Source: Chitinophaga hostae (GTDB taxonomy: Bacteria > Bacteroidota > Bacteroidia > Chitinophagales > Chitinophagaceae). From it: a DNA stretch of 64,000 nt. Under the pieces are notes generated by a model that worked only from the letters and a program-made list of their open reading frames with translations, had not been told where the DNA came from and searched no databases. A program made the position numbers and the translations under genes. Within the stretch, counting starts at the first letter, position 1. Each line of letters opens with the position of its first letter. The stretch covers positions 62,001 through 126,000 of the forward strand of contig NZ_JAGTXB010000002.1 in NCBI RefSeq assembly GCF_018224885.1, read 5' to 3'. This document shows positions 34,783-42,541 of this stretch, one piece after another.

Positions 34783-34890
34783 TAAATAAAATCCCAGGTT
34801 GAAATCCCAATTCCGAATCAGAGGGGTTTCAATGACCGAGAGTCGTGTAAATTTGGGCTCTGGAATTTCATATTTGGAATTTAAATCATT

Positions 34891-35292
34891 ATGGCAAAAG
34901 CAAATAATACAAAAACTGCTGCTAGCAAAAAGAGGGTAGTAAAAGTAGATAACTACGGAGATGTTCATATTTCCGCTAGCTTTAACAACATCATTGTCAG
35001 CATCACCAACAAGCATGGTCAGGTTATTTCCTGGTCTTCTGCTGGTAAAATGGGCTTCAGAGGTTCTAAAAAGAACACTCCGTATGCAGCTCAGCTGGCT
35101 GCACAGGATGCTGCTAAAGTTGCTATGGACTCAGGTCTGAAAAGAGCAGACGTTTTTGTGAAAGGCCCTGGAGCTGGTCGTGAAAGTGCTATCCGCGCTA
35201 TCGCTAACTCCGGAATCGAAGTGAACATGATTAAAGACGTTACGCCTTTACCTCACAACGGTTGCCGTCCTCCTAAGAAGAGAAGAGTATAG
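34891..35292 (+). CDS. rpsK: Ribosomal protein S11
   Basis: 133-residue platform protein. [48 protein letters not shown] and the end [11 protein letters not shown] are diagnostic. The gap to rpsD has the hairpin TCCAGATACCA / TGGTATCTGGA (35311-35348). Confidence 0.97.
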   Translation: MAKANNTKTAASKKRVVKVDNYGDVHISASFNNIIVSITNKHGQVISWSSAGKMGFRGSKKNTPYAAQLAAQDAAKVAMDSGLKRADVFVKGPGAGRESAIRAIANSGIEVNMIKDVTPLPHNGCRPPKKRRV

Positions 35293-35447
35293 TAATATAT
35301 ATTTACAGCATCCAGATACCAGATTTCATTAGAAGTTTGGTATCTGGACGTTGTAATTTTGTATTCATAAATGGGTGCATGATCAGGTTTTCAGATTTTT
35401 TGAAGAGCATGCATCATTAACTAAAAAATCTAAAGTATATTTAAAAC

Positions 35448-36053
35448 ATGGCAAGGTACACAGGACCAAAGACCAAAATTTCCAGAATTTTTGGTGAACC
35501 CATTCTCGGTAATGGTAAGTATTTAAGTAAGAACAGCAACCCTCCGGGTCAGCATGGTGCAAACCGTAAACGTAAACAATTAGGCGAATACGCACTGCAG
35601 CTGAGAGAAAAACAAAAGGCTAAGTACACTTACGGTTTGCTGGAGCGTCAGTTCCGTAACCTGTTCGACGAAGCTACCCGTAGAAAAGGTGTTGCCGGTG
35701 AAGTATTGATCAAATTGCTCGAAGCACGTCTGGATAACACCGTGTTCCGCCTGGGTATCGCACCTTCCCGCCCTGCTGCCCGTCAGCTGGTTTCTCACAA
35801 ACACGTTACCGTTAACGGTATTGTTGTTAACACTCCTTCTTTCCAACTGAAACCAGGAGACGTTATCAGCCTGAAAAATAAAACAGCAAACAATTCTGCC
35901 CTGACCAGCGTTATTCGTGGAAAAAATCCAAAATTCAGCTGGTTGGATTGGAACGAGAAAGAAATGAAAGGTGTATTCATTGCTTATCCTGAGAGAGAGA
36001 GCGTTCCTGAAAATATCAAGGAACAACTGATCGTAGAATTGTACTCTAAGTAA
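35448..36053 (+). CDS. rpsD: Ribosomal protein S4
   Basis: 201-residue 16S assembly initiator. MARYTGPKTKISRIFGEPI, NPPGQHGANRKRKQLGEYALQLREKQKAKYTYGLLERQF and the S4 domain RLDNTVFRLGIAPSRPAARQLVSHKHVTVNG are typical. No Cys zinc site at the N-terminus. A 10-bp hairpin (36061-36089) separates it from rpoA. Confidence 0.97.
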   Translation: MARYTGPKTKISRIFGEPILGNGKYLSKNSNPPGQHGANRKRKQLGEYALQLREKQKAKYTYGLLERQFRNLFDEATRRKGVAGEVLIKLLEARLDNTVFRLGIAPSRPAARQLVSHKHVTVNGIVVNTPSFQLKPGDVISLKNKTANNSALTSVIRGKNPKFSWLDWNEKEMKGVFIAYPERESVPENIKEQLIVELYSK

Positions 36054-36121
36054 TAAATAATTAGTCCATGGCCAAAGGTCATGGACTAACCTCATATTTA
36101 ACAAATAAATCTATCATATCA

Positions 36122-37117
36122 ATGGCAATTTTAAATTTCCAGAAACCTGATAAGATCGTATTGCAGAAGTCTACCGACTTTGAAGCTCAATTCGAATTCC
36201 GTCCATTAGAACCAGGTTATGCTGTGACTGTCGGTAATGCGTTACGTCGCGTACTGTTGTCTTCTTTGGAGGGCTATGCCATTGTGGGTATTAAAATTGA
36301 AGGAGCTGATCACGAGTTCGCTACACTGAAAGGTGTTACGGAAGACGTTACTGAGATCATTCTGAATCTGAAACAGGTTCGTTTCAAAAGAATCTCTGAG
36401 AGCGATGTAACGAACGAAAAGATCACGCTGTCGATCAAGGGTAAAACAGAATTTCGTGCGGATATGATTGAAAAAGCCACCAGCGCTTTCCAGATCATGA
36501 ATCCAGAGCTGTTAATCTGCACCCTGGATCCTTCTGCCAAGCTGGATATCGAACTGACTATCGGTAAAGGCCGTGGTTATGTTCCGGCTGAGGAAAACAA
36601 ACCCAAGGATGCAGTATTCGGCTACATCGCGATCGACTCTATCTTTACGCCGATCAAAAACGTAAAGTACAGTATAGAAAACACCCGTGTGGAACAAAAA
36701 ACTGACTATGAGAAACTCGTAATGGAGGTGATCACAGACGGTACTATCCATCCGGAAGAAGCAGTTAAACAAGCTTCCCGCATCCTGATTCAGCACCTGA
36801 TGATCATTACTGATGAAAACATCAGCTTTGATACAAAAGACACTGAAAAAGAAGATGTAGTGGACGAACAAACACTGCAACTGCGTAAGATCCTGAAAAC
36901 ACCACTGGAAGATCTCGATCTGAGTGTGCGTGCATTCAACTGTCTGAAAGCAGCTAAAATCAATTCCCTCAGCGAACTGGTACAATACGAACAGGAAGAA
37001 CTGATGAAGTTCAGAAACTTCGGCCAGAAATCCCTCAGCGAAATTGAACAAGTATTAGGCGAAAGAGGTCTGCACTTCGGTATGGACTTATCCAAGCTGA
37101 AACTGGAAGAAGAATAA
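36122..37117 (+). CDS. rpoA: RNA polymerase alpha subunit
   Basis: 331 residues from [15 protein letters not shown]; upstream ATG codons in the same frame lie in a hairpin and are not used by homologues. N-terminal assembly domain ([29 protein letters not shown]), C-terminal DNA-contact domain ([48 protein letters not shown]). Last genes of the alpha operon. Confidence 0.97.
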   Translation: MAILNFQKPDKIVLQKSTDFEAQFEFRPLEPGYAVTVGNALRRVLLSSLEGYAIVGIKIEGADHEFATLKGVTEDVTEIILNLKQVRFKRISESDVTNEKITLSIKGKTEFRADMIEKATSAFQIMNPELLICTLDPSAKLDIELTIGKGRGYVPAEENKPKDAVFGYIAIDSIFTPIKNVKYSIENTRVEQKTDYEKLVMEVITDGTIHPEEAVKQASRILIQHLMIITDENISFDTKDTEKEDVVDEQTLQLRKILKTPLEDLDLSVRAFNCLKAAKINSLSELVQYEQEELMKFRNFGQKSLSEIEQVLGERGLHFGMDLSKLKLEEE

Positions 37118-37127
37118 TTTCAAAATA

Positions 37128-37181
37128 TTTAGCCTTTGATCTTTAGCTGCTAAAGCTAACTATCAAAGGCTAAAATTTTTT
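37128..37181 (+). terminator. Terminator-like hairpin between rpoA and rplQ
   Basis: TTTAGCCTTTGAT (37128-37140) pairs with ATCAAAGGCTAAA (37162-37174), 13 bp, followed by a T run; an inner CTTTAGC-T-GCTAAAG palindrome fills the loop. It lies inside the operon and may attenuate rplQ. AGCTAA-type repeats continue to about 37225. Confidence 0.6.
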
Positions 37182-37278
37182 ATCAAACAATTAAAGGCTA
37201 AAAGCTAACGGCTAATAGCTAACATTTCAACATACCTTACAATTCCTGACACGGTGTAAGGGTTAAAACAAAAATGTC

Positions 37279-37770
37279 ATGCGTCACGGAGTTAAATTAA
37301 ACAAATTAAGCAGAACTGCTTCCCACCGTAAAGCCCTGATGTCCAATCTGGCTTGCGAACTGATCAGCCACAAACGTATCACCACTACACTGGCAAAGGC
37401 AAAAGCCCTGCGTGTGTATGTTGAGCCGCTGCTGACAAGGGGAAAAACTGATTCTACCCATAACCGTAGAATCGTGTTCAGCTACCTGCAGGATAAAGAA
37501 GCTATCAAGGAACTGTTCGGTGCGATCAGTGAGAAAATAGCTACCCGTCCTGGTGGTTACACCCGTATCATTAAACTGGGCAAACGTCATGGGGATAACG
37601 CAGAAGTTGCACTGATTGAACTGGTAGATTTCAACGAAATCTATGGTAAAACAGAAGAAAAAGCTGCTGCTAAGAAAACCCGTCGTGCCGGTGGTGCTAA
37701 GAAGAAAGCAGAAGAAGCAACTGAAACTAAAGCTGCTGATACTGCAACAGAAGAAAAATCTGCTGAGTAA
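37279..37770 (+). CDS. rplQ: Ribosomal protein L17 with Lys/Ala-rich C-terminal extension
   Basis: 163 residues against about 120-127 in E. coli-like forms. [45 protein letters not shown] and [28 protein letters not shown] are conserved. The last 35 residues are a Lys/Ala/Glu/Thr-rich low-complexity tail. A strong terminator follows. Confidence 0.96.
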   Translation: MRHGVKLNKLSRTASHRKALMSNLACELISHKRITTTLAKAKALRVYVEPLLTRGKTDSTHNRRIVFSYLQDKEAIKELFGAISEKIATRPGGYTRIIKLGKRHGDNAEVALIELVDFNEIYGKTEEKAAAKKTRRAGGAKKKAEEATETKAADTATEEKSAE

Positions 37771-37790
37771 TCTTATTCTGATCGATACGA

Positions 37791-37822
37791 AAAAAGGACA
37801 AAGCTTAGCTTTGTCCTTTTTT
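37791..37822 (+). terminator. Terminator of the ribosomal super-operon
   Basis: AAAAAGGACAAAGC-TTA-GCTTTGTCCTTTTT, perfect stem followed by T. Confidence 0.92.
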
Positions 37823-37878
37823 ATGCCCTGTTAGATACATAAATTTCGTAATATTACAGTCGTTAGAATTATACTCCT

Positions 37879-38706
37879 ATGAAATACCTGCACTGTGATG
37901 GCTGCGGACATGCCAACCCACTAAAATCAGAATACCTTACCTTTTGTAATGACTGCGGTAAAAAACTGCCACAAAATTTTGCAGACTGGCGGAAGCGCTA
38001 TCCCATGGCCTCATTCCAGGAGTATACCCGGCAGGTGGGCATCTCTCCCAAAACAGAAAAATCAAACTTCCTGCTTGCCTGGGCGAAAAAACAGCTGCAG
38101 CCTGTGAACAGGGGAAAGGTGATACTGTTTTTTTCAGTTTTTATGCTGTTGCTCGCTGTAACCGGGACATTATTCGGTAAACGGGCCGTGTTCACTTTTA
38201 TATATCCGAAAGTACCCGCCAGCTCCCTGTATAATAGTTGGCAAACCGCTACAATAGGCCGGCAGGCACTTGAAATCAGCACGCCGGTAAAGTTGTGGGT
38301 GCATGATCAGCCTATGGAAGGGGAGGAAGCAAAAGTGATAGAATATGCCAAAAGCTATAGAAATGAAGATGGTGGTGGCATCCGCATCGCGGTGAATATG
38401 TTTAGTTACCTGGCCAATGTGGCCAACAGCCTGGAAGAAGCAGTAGCTGCTTCGCATAATAGCATGCAACTGAGCGAAACAGCCACGGAAATGGACTGCA
38501 AGTCCGTGCCCGTACTGATTTCCGGCATGAGGGGCGTACTCGAAGAAGGAAGCTACCTTTACAAAGGCGGAATCCGCCTGGCTTTTTGTAATCTCGTGAT
38601 GACGAAAGGAAGCAGCCGCTGGCAAATACAGATTAACTATCGGGAAGATGATCAGGTGGGCCACCAGGTAGCACAAAGAATCCTAAAATCAGTAAAAATT
38701 AAATAA
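37879..38706 (+). CDS. Zinc-ribbon membrane protein of unknown function
   Basis: 275 residues. The N-terminus is a cytoplasmic zinc ribbon: CDGC (residues 6-9) and CNDC (23-26). One membrane helix follows at about residues 81-98 (VILFFSVFMLLLAVTGTLF). The extracytoplasmic part has an alpha/beta look, with regular strands (IRIAVNMFSYL, SSRWQIQINYREDD) and no catalytic motif I recognise. It lies between the rplQ terminator and the carA promoter and is probably monocistronic. Confidence 0.75.
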   Translation: MKYLHCDGCGHANPLKSEYLTFCNDCGKKLPQNFADWRKRYPMASFQEYTRQVGISPKTEKSNFLLAWAKKQLQPVNRGKVILFFSVFMLLLAVTGTLFGKRAVFTFIYPKVPASSLYNSWQTATIGRQALEISTPVKLWVHDQPMEGEEAKVIEYAKSYRNEDGGGIRIAVNMFSYLANVANSLEEAVAASHNSMQLSETATEMDCKSVPVLISGMRGVLEEGSYLYKGGIRLAFCNLVMTKGSSRWQIQINYREDDQVGHQVAQRILKSVKIK

Positions 38707-38754
38707 GATCTTCTTTTCTGGTAAAAAAAATCTGTATTTAACTGTTGCATTTCA

Positions 38755-38816
38755 TACCTTTGCACGGTTTTTTATCCGAACCTTCAGGGCTTATTGTACC
38801 CTTGAAGGTTTTTTTT
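38755..38816 (+). promoter_or_regulatory. carA promoter, T-tract start and terminator-like leader
   Basis: TACCTTTG (38755-38762; weak -33 region). The predicted start is near GG (38766-38767), directly followed by six T (38768-38773). The stem AACCTTCAGGG (38779-38789) / CCCTTGAAGGTT (38799-38810), with one bulge, is followed by T8, 28 bp before the carA ATG. It looks like an attenuator; alternatively it terminates upstream read-through. Confidence 0.55.
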
Positions 38817-38844
38817 AAAATATAAAACAACACAGATACCAGAA

Positions 38845-39957
38845 ATGCCTCAGACAAGAACCATCCAACCTGCCATACTGCTGTTAGACGACGGTACGGT
38901 TTTTCAGGGAAAAGCTTTTGGGAAAATTGGCACTGCTGCCGGTGAATTAGCTTTCAATACCGGTATGACGGGTTACCAGGAAGTGTTTACGGACCCTTCT
39001 TACAAAGGACAGGTGCTTATAATGAACAACTGCTACATCGGGAACTACGGTACCAAAAAGGATGACGTAGAGAGCAGCAGCGTTAAGATCAATGGTTTGA
39101 TCGCAAAGAATATCGCGTATAACTATTCCAGGAAAATGGCCGATGAGTCGCTGGAAACGTTCCTGGCCGATAATAACCTGGTGGCGATATACGATGTCGA
39201 TACCCGCGCGCTCGTTTCTCATATCCGCAGTAAAGGTGCGATGAACTGTATCATTTCTTCCGCTATCCTGGATATCGATCAGCTAAAAGCCGAATTGGCA
39301 AAAGTGCCGTCCATGGAAGGATTGGCATTATGCAAAGAGGTAACTACCCCGGAGGTATACAATGTAGGCGATCCGGCAGCAGAGATCCGCATTGCAGTGC
39401 TGGACAATGGCGTAAAAAGAAATATGCTGAAATGCCTGTCCGATAAAGGAGCTTACCTGCAGGTATATCCAACTGATACAAAATTTGAAGTATGTGAGGA
39501 GTTCAAACCCCACGCATATTTTATCTCCAATGGTCCTGGTGATCCGGCTCCACTCACTTATGCGGTGGATACGGTAAAGCAGATCCTGGCAGCAGAAAGA
39601 CCAATGTTTGGTATCTGCCTCGGGCATCAGCTGCTGGCCTTGGCCAATGGTATTCCAACATATAAAATGCACCATGGCCACCGTGGATTAAATCACCCGG
39701 TAAAGAACCTGAAAACCGGGTTGTGCGAAATCACTACCCAGAACCATGGTTTTGCCGTAGACCCTAAAGCAGTAGCTGCCAGCGAAAACGTGGAAATAAC
39801 TCACGTTAACCTGAATGACAATTCTGTAGAAGGTATCCGCATCCGGAATAAACCGGCATTCAGCGTGCAGTATCACCCGGAGTCAACTCCCGGTCCATTC
39901 GATAGCCGTTACCTGTTTGACGACTTTTTTGAAATGATTAAGAAGCACAAGGCTTAA
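38845..39957 (+). CDS. carA: Carbamoyl-phosphate synthase small (glutaminase) subunit
   Basis: Hydrolyses glutamine and channels ammonia to CarB for arginine and pyrimidine synthesis. 370 residues. The N-terminal CPSase domain (DDGTVFQGKAFG, FNTGMTGYQEVFTDPSY) is joined to a class I glutaminase with SNGPGDPAPL, FGICLGHQLLALANG (nucleophile Cys) and QYHPESTPGP (His/Glu). carB is not within the window. A hairpin follows at 39987-40010. Confidence 0.97.
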   Translation: MPQTRTIQPAILLLDDGTVFQGKAFGKIGTAAGELAFNTGMTGYQEVFTDPSYKGQVLIMNNCYIGNYGTKKDDVESSSVKINGLIAKNIAYNYSRKMADESLETFLADNNLVAIYDVDTRALVSHIRSKGAMNCIISSAILDIDQLKAELAKVPSMEGLALCKEVTTPEVYNVGDPAAEIRIAVLDNGVKRNMLKCLSDKGAYLQVYPTDTKFEVCEEFKPHAYFISNGPGDPAPLTYAVDTVKQILAAERPMFGICLGHQLLALANGIPTYKMHHGHRGLNHPVKNLKTGLCEITTQNHGFAVDPKAVAASENVEITHVNLNDNSVEGIRIRNKPAFSVQYHPESTPGPFDSRYLFDDFFEMIKKHKA

Positions 39958-39986
39958 AGGCGAAAGCATAAAGCTATAAAAGCGAG

Positions 39987-40038
39987 ACGGTCCCGAGGAA
40001 TCGGGACCGTTGCATTTTAAAATTCCACGTTATGAAAA
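39987..40038. repeat. Hairpin-plus-box repeat, copy 1
   Basis: ACGGTCCCGA-GGAA-TCGGGACCGT (39987-40010), 9 nt, then AAATTCCACGTTATGAAAA (40020-40038). The plus-strand hairpin may also terminate carA. The box is repeated at 40239-40257. Confidence 0.75.
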
Positions 40039-40206
40039 CAAACGAAATTACCATAACACATAGTGTTAGTTCTTCCGCCCGTTTTATTACATAACAATAT
40101 TATAGAAAAAAGGTAAACGATTGAGTGAATATTTTTAGGTGTTGCAACCCGAAAAGGGTGTTTTTTCCGTTTTGAAAAGAAAATCGAAGGTTTAGGGCAA
40201 AAAAAT

Positions 40207-40257
40207 ACGGCTCTGTGATCAGAGCCGTTTGCCTTTATAAATTCCACGTTATGAAAA
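40207..40257. repeat. Hairpin-plus-box repeat, copy 2
   Basis: ACGGCTCTG-TGAT-CAGAGCCGT (40207-40228), 10 nt, then the same 19-nt box (40239-40257). The stem interior differs from copy 1 but stays paired. On the minus strand this hairpin is followed by T7, so it could end a leftward small RNA. The rest of the 672-bp gap (39958-40629) is very AT-rich with no gene; a minus-strand TATATTTG lies near 40490. Confidence 0.75.
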
Positions 40258-40629
40258 ACTGATACAAAAATACGATATTTTGCTAAAACGTTTTAGTTAA
40301 TCTTTGAGTTTTACAGAAGATTGATAAATCTCCTTTTGTATAACATTTCAAAGGTCGGACCAAATAAACGTTCTAAGAAATAATGCAGGTTAAATTTTTC
40401 TTAAACAAGTTTAGATTTTGCAGTCCATCGTATATGTAAATATTTTTATTATTTGATTTTTTCGATCGTTGTTGTTATTTATGTATCAAATATACGAAAC
40501 AAAATATGAAAATTCCAAGCAATCGATATTAAATAATTGTGTTTTTGACATAAAAACAAAACATTAAATTATTTATAATATGTTTTTGCTCTTTCCCATT
40601 GAATTTTATCTCTTGCATCCAGGCAAAAA

Positions 40630-41829
40630 TTATTTGGAAATTTTACCCGGGTACAATTCAAGCGCTTTTTCCAGGCAGACCATTGCATGACTAATGTCGG
40701 TTGTATTTAATACATAAGCCAGCCGGACTTCGTTTTTACCCAGTCCAGGCGTGGCATAAAAGCCGGTAGCAGGCGCCATCATCACAGTTTGGCCTTCATG
40801 GGAGAAGGATTCCAGCATCCATTGGCAGAATTTATCCGAATCATCAATCGGCAAACTGGCCATCGCGTAGAATGCTCCACCGGGATTAGGGCAAAACACA
40901 CCGGGAATTTTATTCAGCATGCTGACGAGGATATCCCTGCGGCTCAGGTATTCGGCTTTGATACCATCAAAATAGTCTGCCGGCAGATCTACCGCGGCTT
41001 CGCCGGCTATTTGGGCAAAGGAAGGCGGGCTCAGACGGGCCTGAGCAAATTTCATGGCAGCATCGAGCACTGACTGGTTTTTGGTTACGAAGGCGCCTAT
41101 ACGCCCACCGCAGGCACTGTATCTTTTGGAAATGGTATCCATCAGGATCACATTTTCGTCCATACCTTCCAGGTTCATAGCAGAGAAGTGCTGGCCGGTG
41201 TAGCAAAATTCCCGGTAAGCCTCATCAGAGAAGAGGAACAGGTTATATTTCAGGCACAATTGCTTCAATACTTCCATTTCTTCCTTACTGTACAGGTAAC
41301 CGGTTGGGTTATTGGGGTTACAGATAAGGATAGCCCTGGTACGCGGTGTAATAGCTTTTTCAAAATCAGCCATAGCAGGTAACGCAAAGCCGGTTTCGAT
41401 ACTGGCGGTAATGGTTTTAATCTTTACTTCTGCCTCAACAGCAAAGCCATTGTAGTTGGCATAAAATGGTTCGGGAACAATTACTTCGTCTCCCGGATCC
41501 AGGCAGGCCATGAAAGCAAACACAATTGCTTCGGAGCCACCGGTGGTAACAATGATCTGGTTGTGGTGAAGGGAGATATTGAATCTTTCATAGTAAGTCA
41601 CCAGTTTCCGGCGATAGCTCTCGTTTCCGGCGCTGTGACTATACTCCAGGATCTTAAAATCGGAATGACGCACCGCATCCAATACTGGTTTGGGAGTTTC
41701 GATATCCGGTTGGCCGATGTTCAGGTGGTATACCTTCACACCTCTTTTCTTGGCTGCTTCGGCGAATGGTACTAGTTTTCTGATGGGAGAAGGTGGCATT
41801 TGCTCACCCCTCTGGCTAATGGTAGGCAT
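40630..41829 (-). CDS. Class I/II pyridoxal-phosphate aminotransferase
   Basis: 399 residues from MPTISQRGEQMPPSPIRKL (ATG at 41829); a longer frame to 41898 has an unlikely Cys-rich start and crosses a TATCTTTG minus-strand -7 box (41854-41861). AspC-like fold I: GGSEAIVFAF, CNPNNPTGYLY, SDEAYREFCY and the PLP Lys in DTISKRYSACGGRIGAF, with the substrate-carboxylate Arg in NEVRLAYVLN. Substrate is probably an aspartate- or aromatic-type amino acid; not decidable here. Confidence 0.9.
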   Translation of the reverse strand: MPTISQRGEQMPPSPIRKLVPFAEAAKKRGVKVYHLNIGQPDIETPKPVLDAVRHSDFKILEYSHSAGNESYRRKLVTYYERFNISLHHNQIIVTTGGSEAIVFAFMACLDPGDEVIVPEPFYANYNGFAVEAEVKIKTITASIETGFALPAMADFEKAITPRTRAILICNPNNPTGYLYSKEEMEVLKQLCLKYNLFLFSDEAYREFCYTGQHFSAMNLEGMDENVILMDTISKRYSACGGRIGAFVTKNQSVLDAAMKFAQARLSPPSFAQIAGEAAVDLPADYFDGIKAEYLSRRDILVSMLNKIPGVFCPNPGGAFYAMASLPIDDSDKFCQWMLESFSHEGQTVMMAPATGFYATPGLGKNEVRLAYVLNTTDISHAMVCLEKALELYPGKISK

Positions 41830-41884
41830 AAAATTGTTTTGATTCTTGGTGTGCAAAGATAGTGGATCGTATGGGCAACAAAAA

Positions 41885-41911
41885 ACCTTACAGCACATTG
41901 TGCTGTAAGGT
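41885..41911 (-). terminator. Terminator of the DUF1573 gene
   Basis: Perfect 12-bp stem ACCTTACAGCAC / GTGCTGTAAGGT with a 3-nt loop; followed by T6 on the minus strand. Confidence 0.9.
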
Positions 41912-41936
41912 CTTAGTATGTTGAAAGTGTGGACTG

Positions 41937-42347
41937 TTACTTGTTGTTGGAACCAACTGTACCTGTCAGGTGCAGTTCTTTATCCTGATCCACGCCTCTG
42001 AACTTAACCCAGATGGTTTTATTCTGTTGACCTACACCGTTAGCGCTGTATGTCGCGGTAACTTTACCTTTTTTACCAGGCAGAATAGGTTCCTGTGTCC
42101 ATTTAGGAGTAGTGCAACCGCAGCTGGCACGGGCAGCTTCAATCAGAATTGGTTCTTTTGAAATGTTGGTGAATTCGAAATCAGCAGTTACCGGTTTGTT
42201 TAATTCAGTTTTGCCAAAATCAACGGTTTCTTTTACAAATTTTACTTTTGTATCTGCCGGATTCTGGGTCGTTGTGGTCTGAGCCCACAACGCTGTAGTC
42301 AGCAGCATGCTCGCAAACAGGGATAAGATAAACTTTTTCATTTTCAT
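41937..42347 (-). CDS. DUF1573 secreted protein
   Basis: 136 residues. Signal peptide (MKMKKFILSLFASMLLTTALWAQ), then one Ig-like/MSP-like DUF1573 domain: VDFGKTELNKPVTADFEFTNISKEPILIEAARASCGCTTPKW and the TYSANGVGQQNKTIWVK strand. The CGCT motif is typical. These small periplasmic or surface proteins are abundant in Bacteroidota; function unknown. A minus-strand TAAATTTG (42402-42409) lies 55 bp upstream. Confidence 0.92.
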   Translation of the reverse strand: MKMKKFILSLFASMLLTTALWAQTTTTQNPADTKVKFVKETVDFGKTELNKPVTADFEFTNISKEPILIEAARASCGCTTPKWTQEPILPGKKGKVTATYSANGVGQQNKTIWVKFRGVDQDKELHLTGTVGSNNK

Positions 42348-42541
42348 ATGATGGTTTTAAAGCGACCGGTTAAAAAATATTGATATCTTTCTTGGTAAGA
42401 ACAAATTTACGGCCAAAAAGCATTATAAACCTTACAATTTATTAAATTCCCATTAAAAAAAATCAGATTATTTTAAATGAAGGTTTCATGCCATTTTTCT
42501 ACTGTATAATTAACCTTACTTTTGTACTTTAACCATGAGGC

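Noticed and set aside
40017..40247. 76-codon minus-strand frame between the two hairpin-box repeats
   Set aside because: It begins and ends inside the repeat boxes and has no protein-like pattern; more likely chance.
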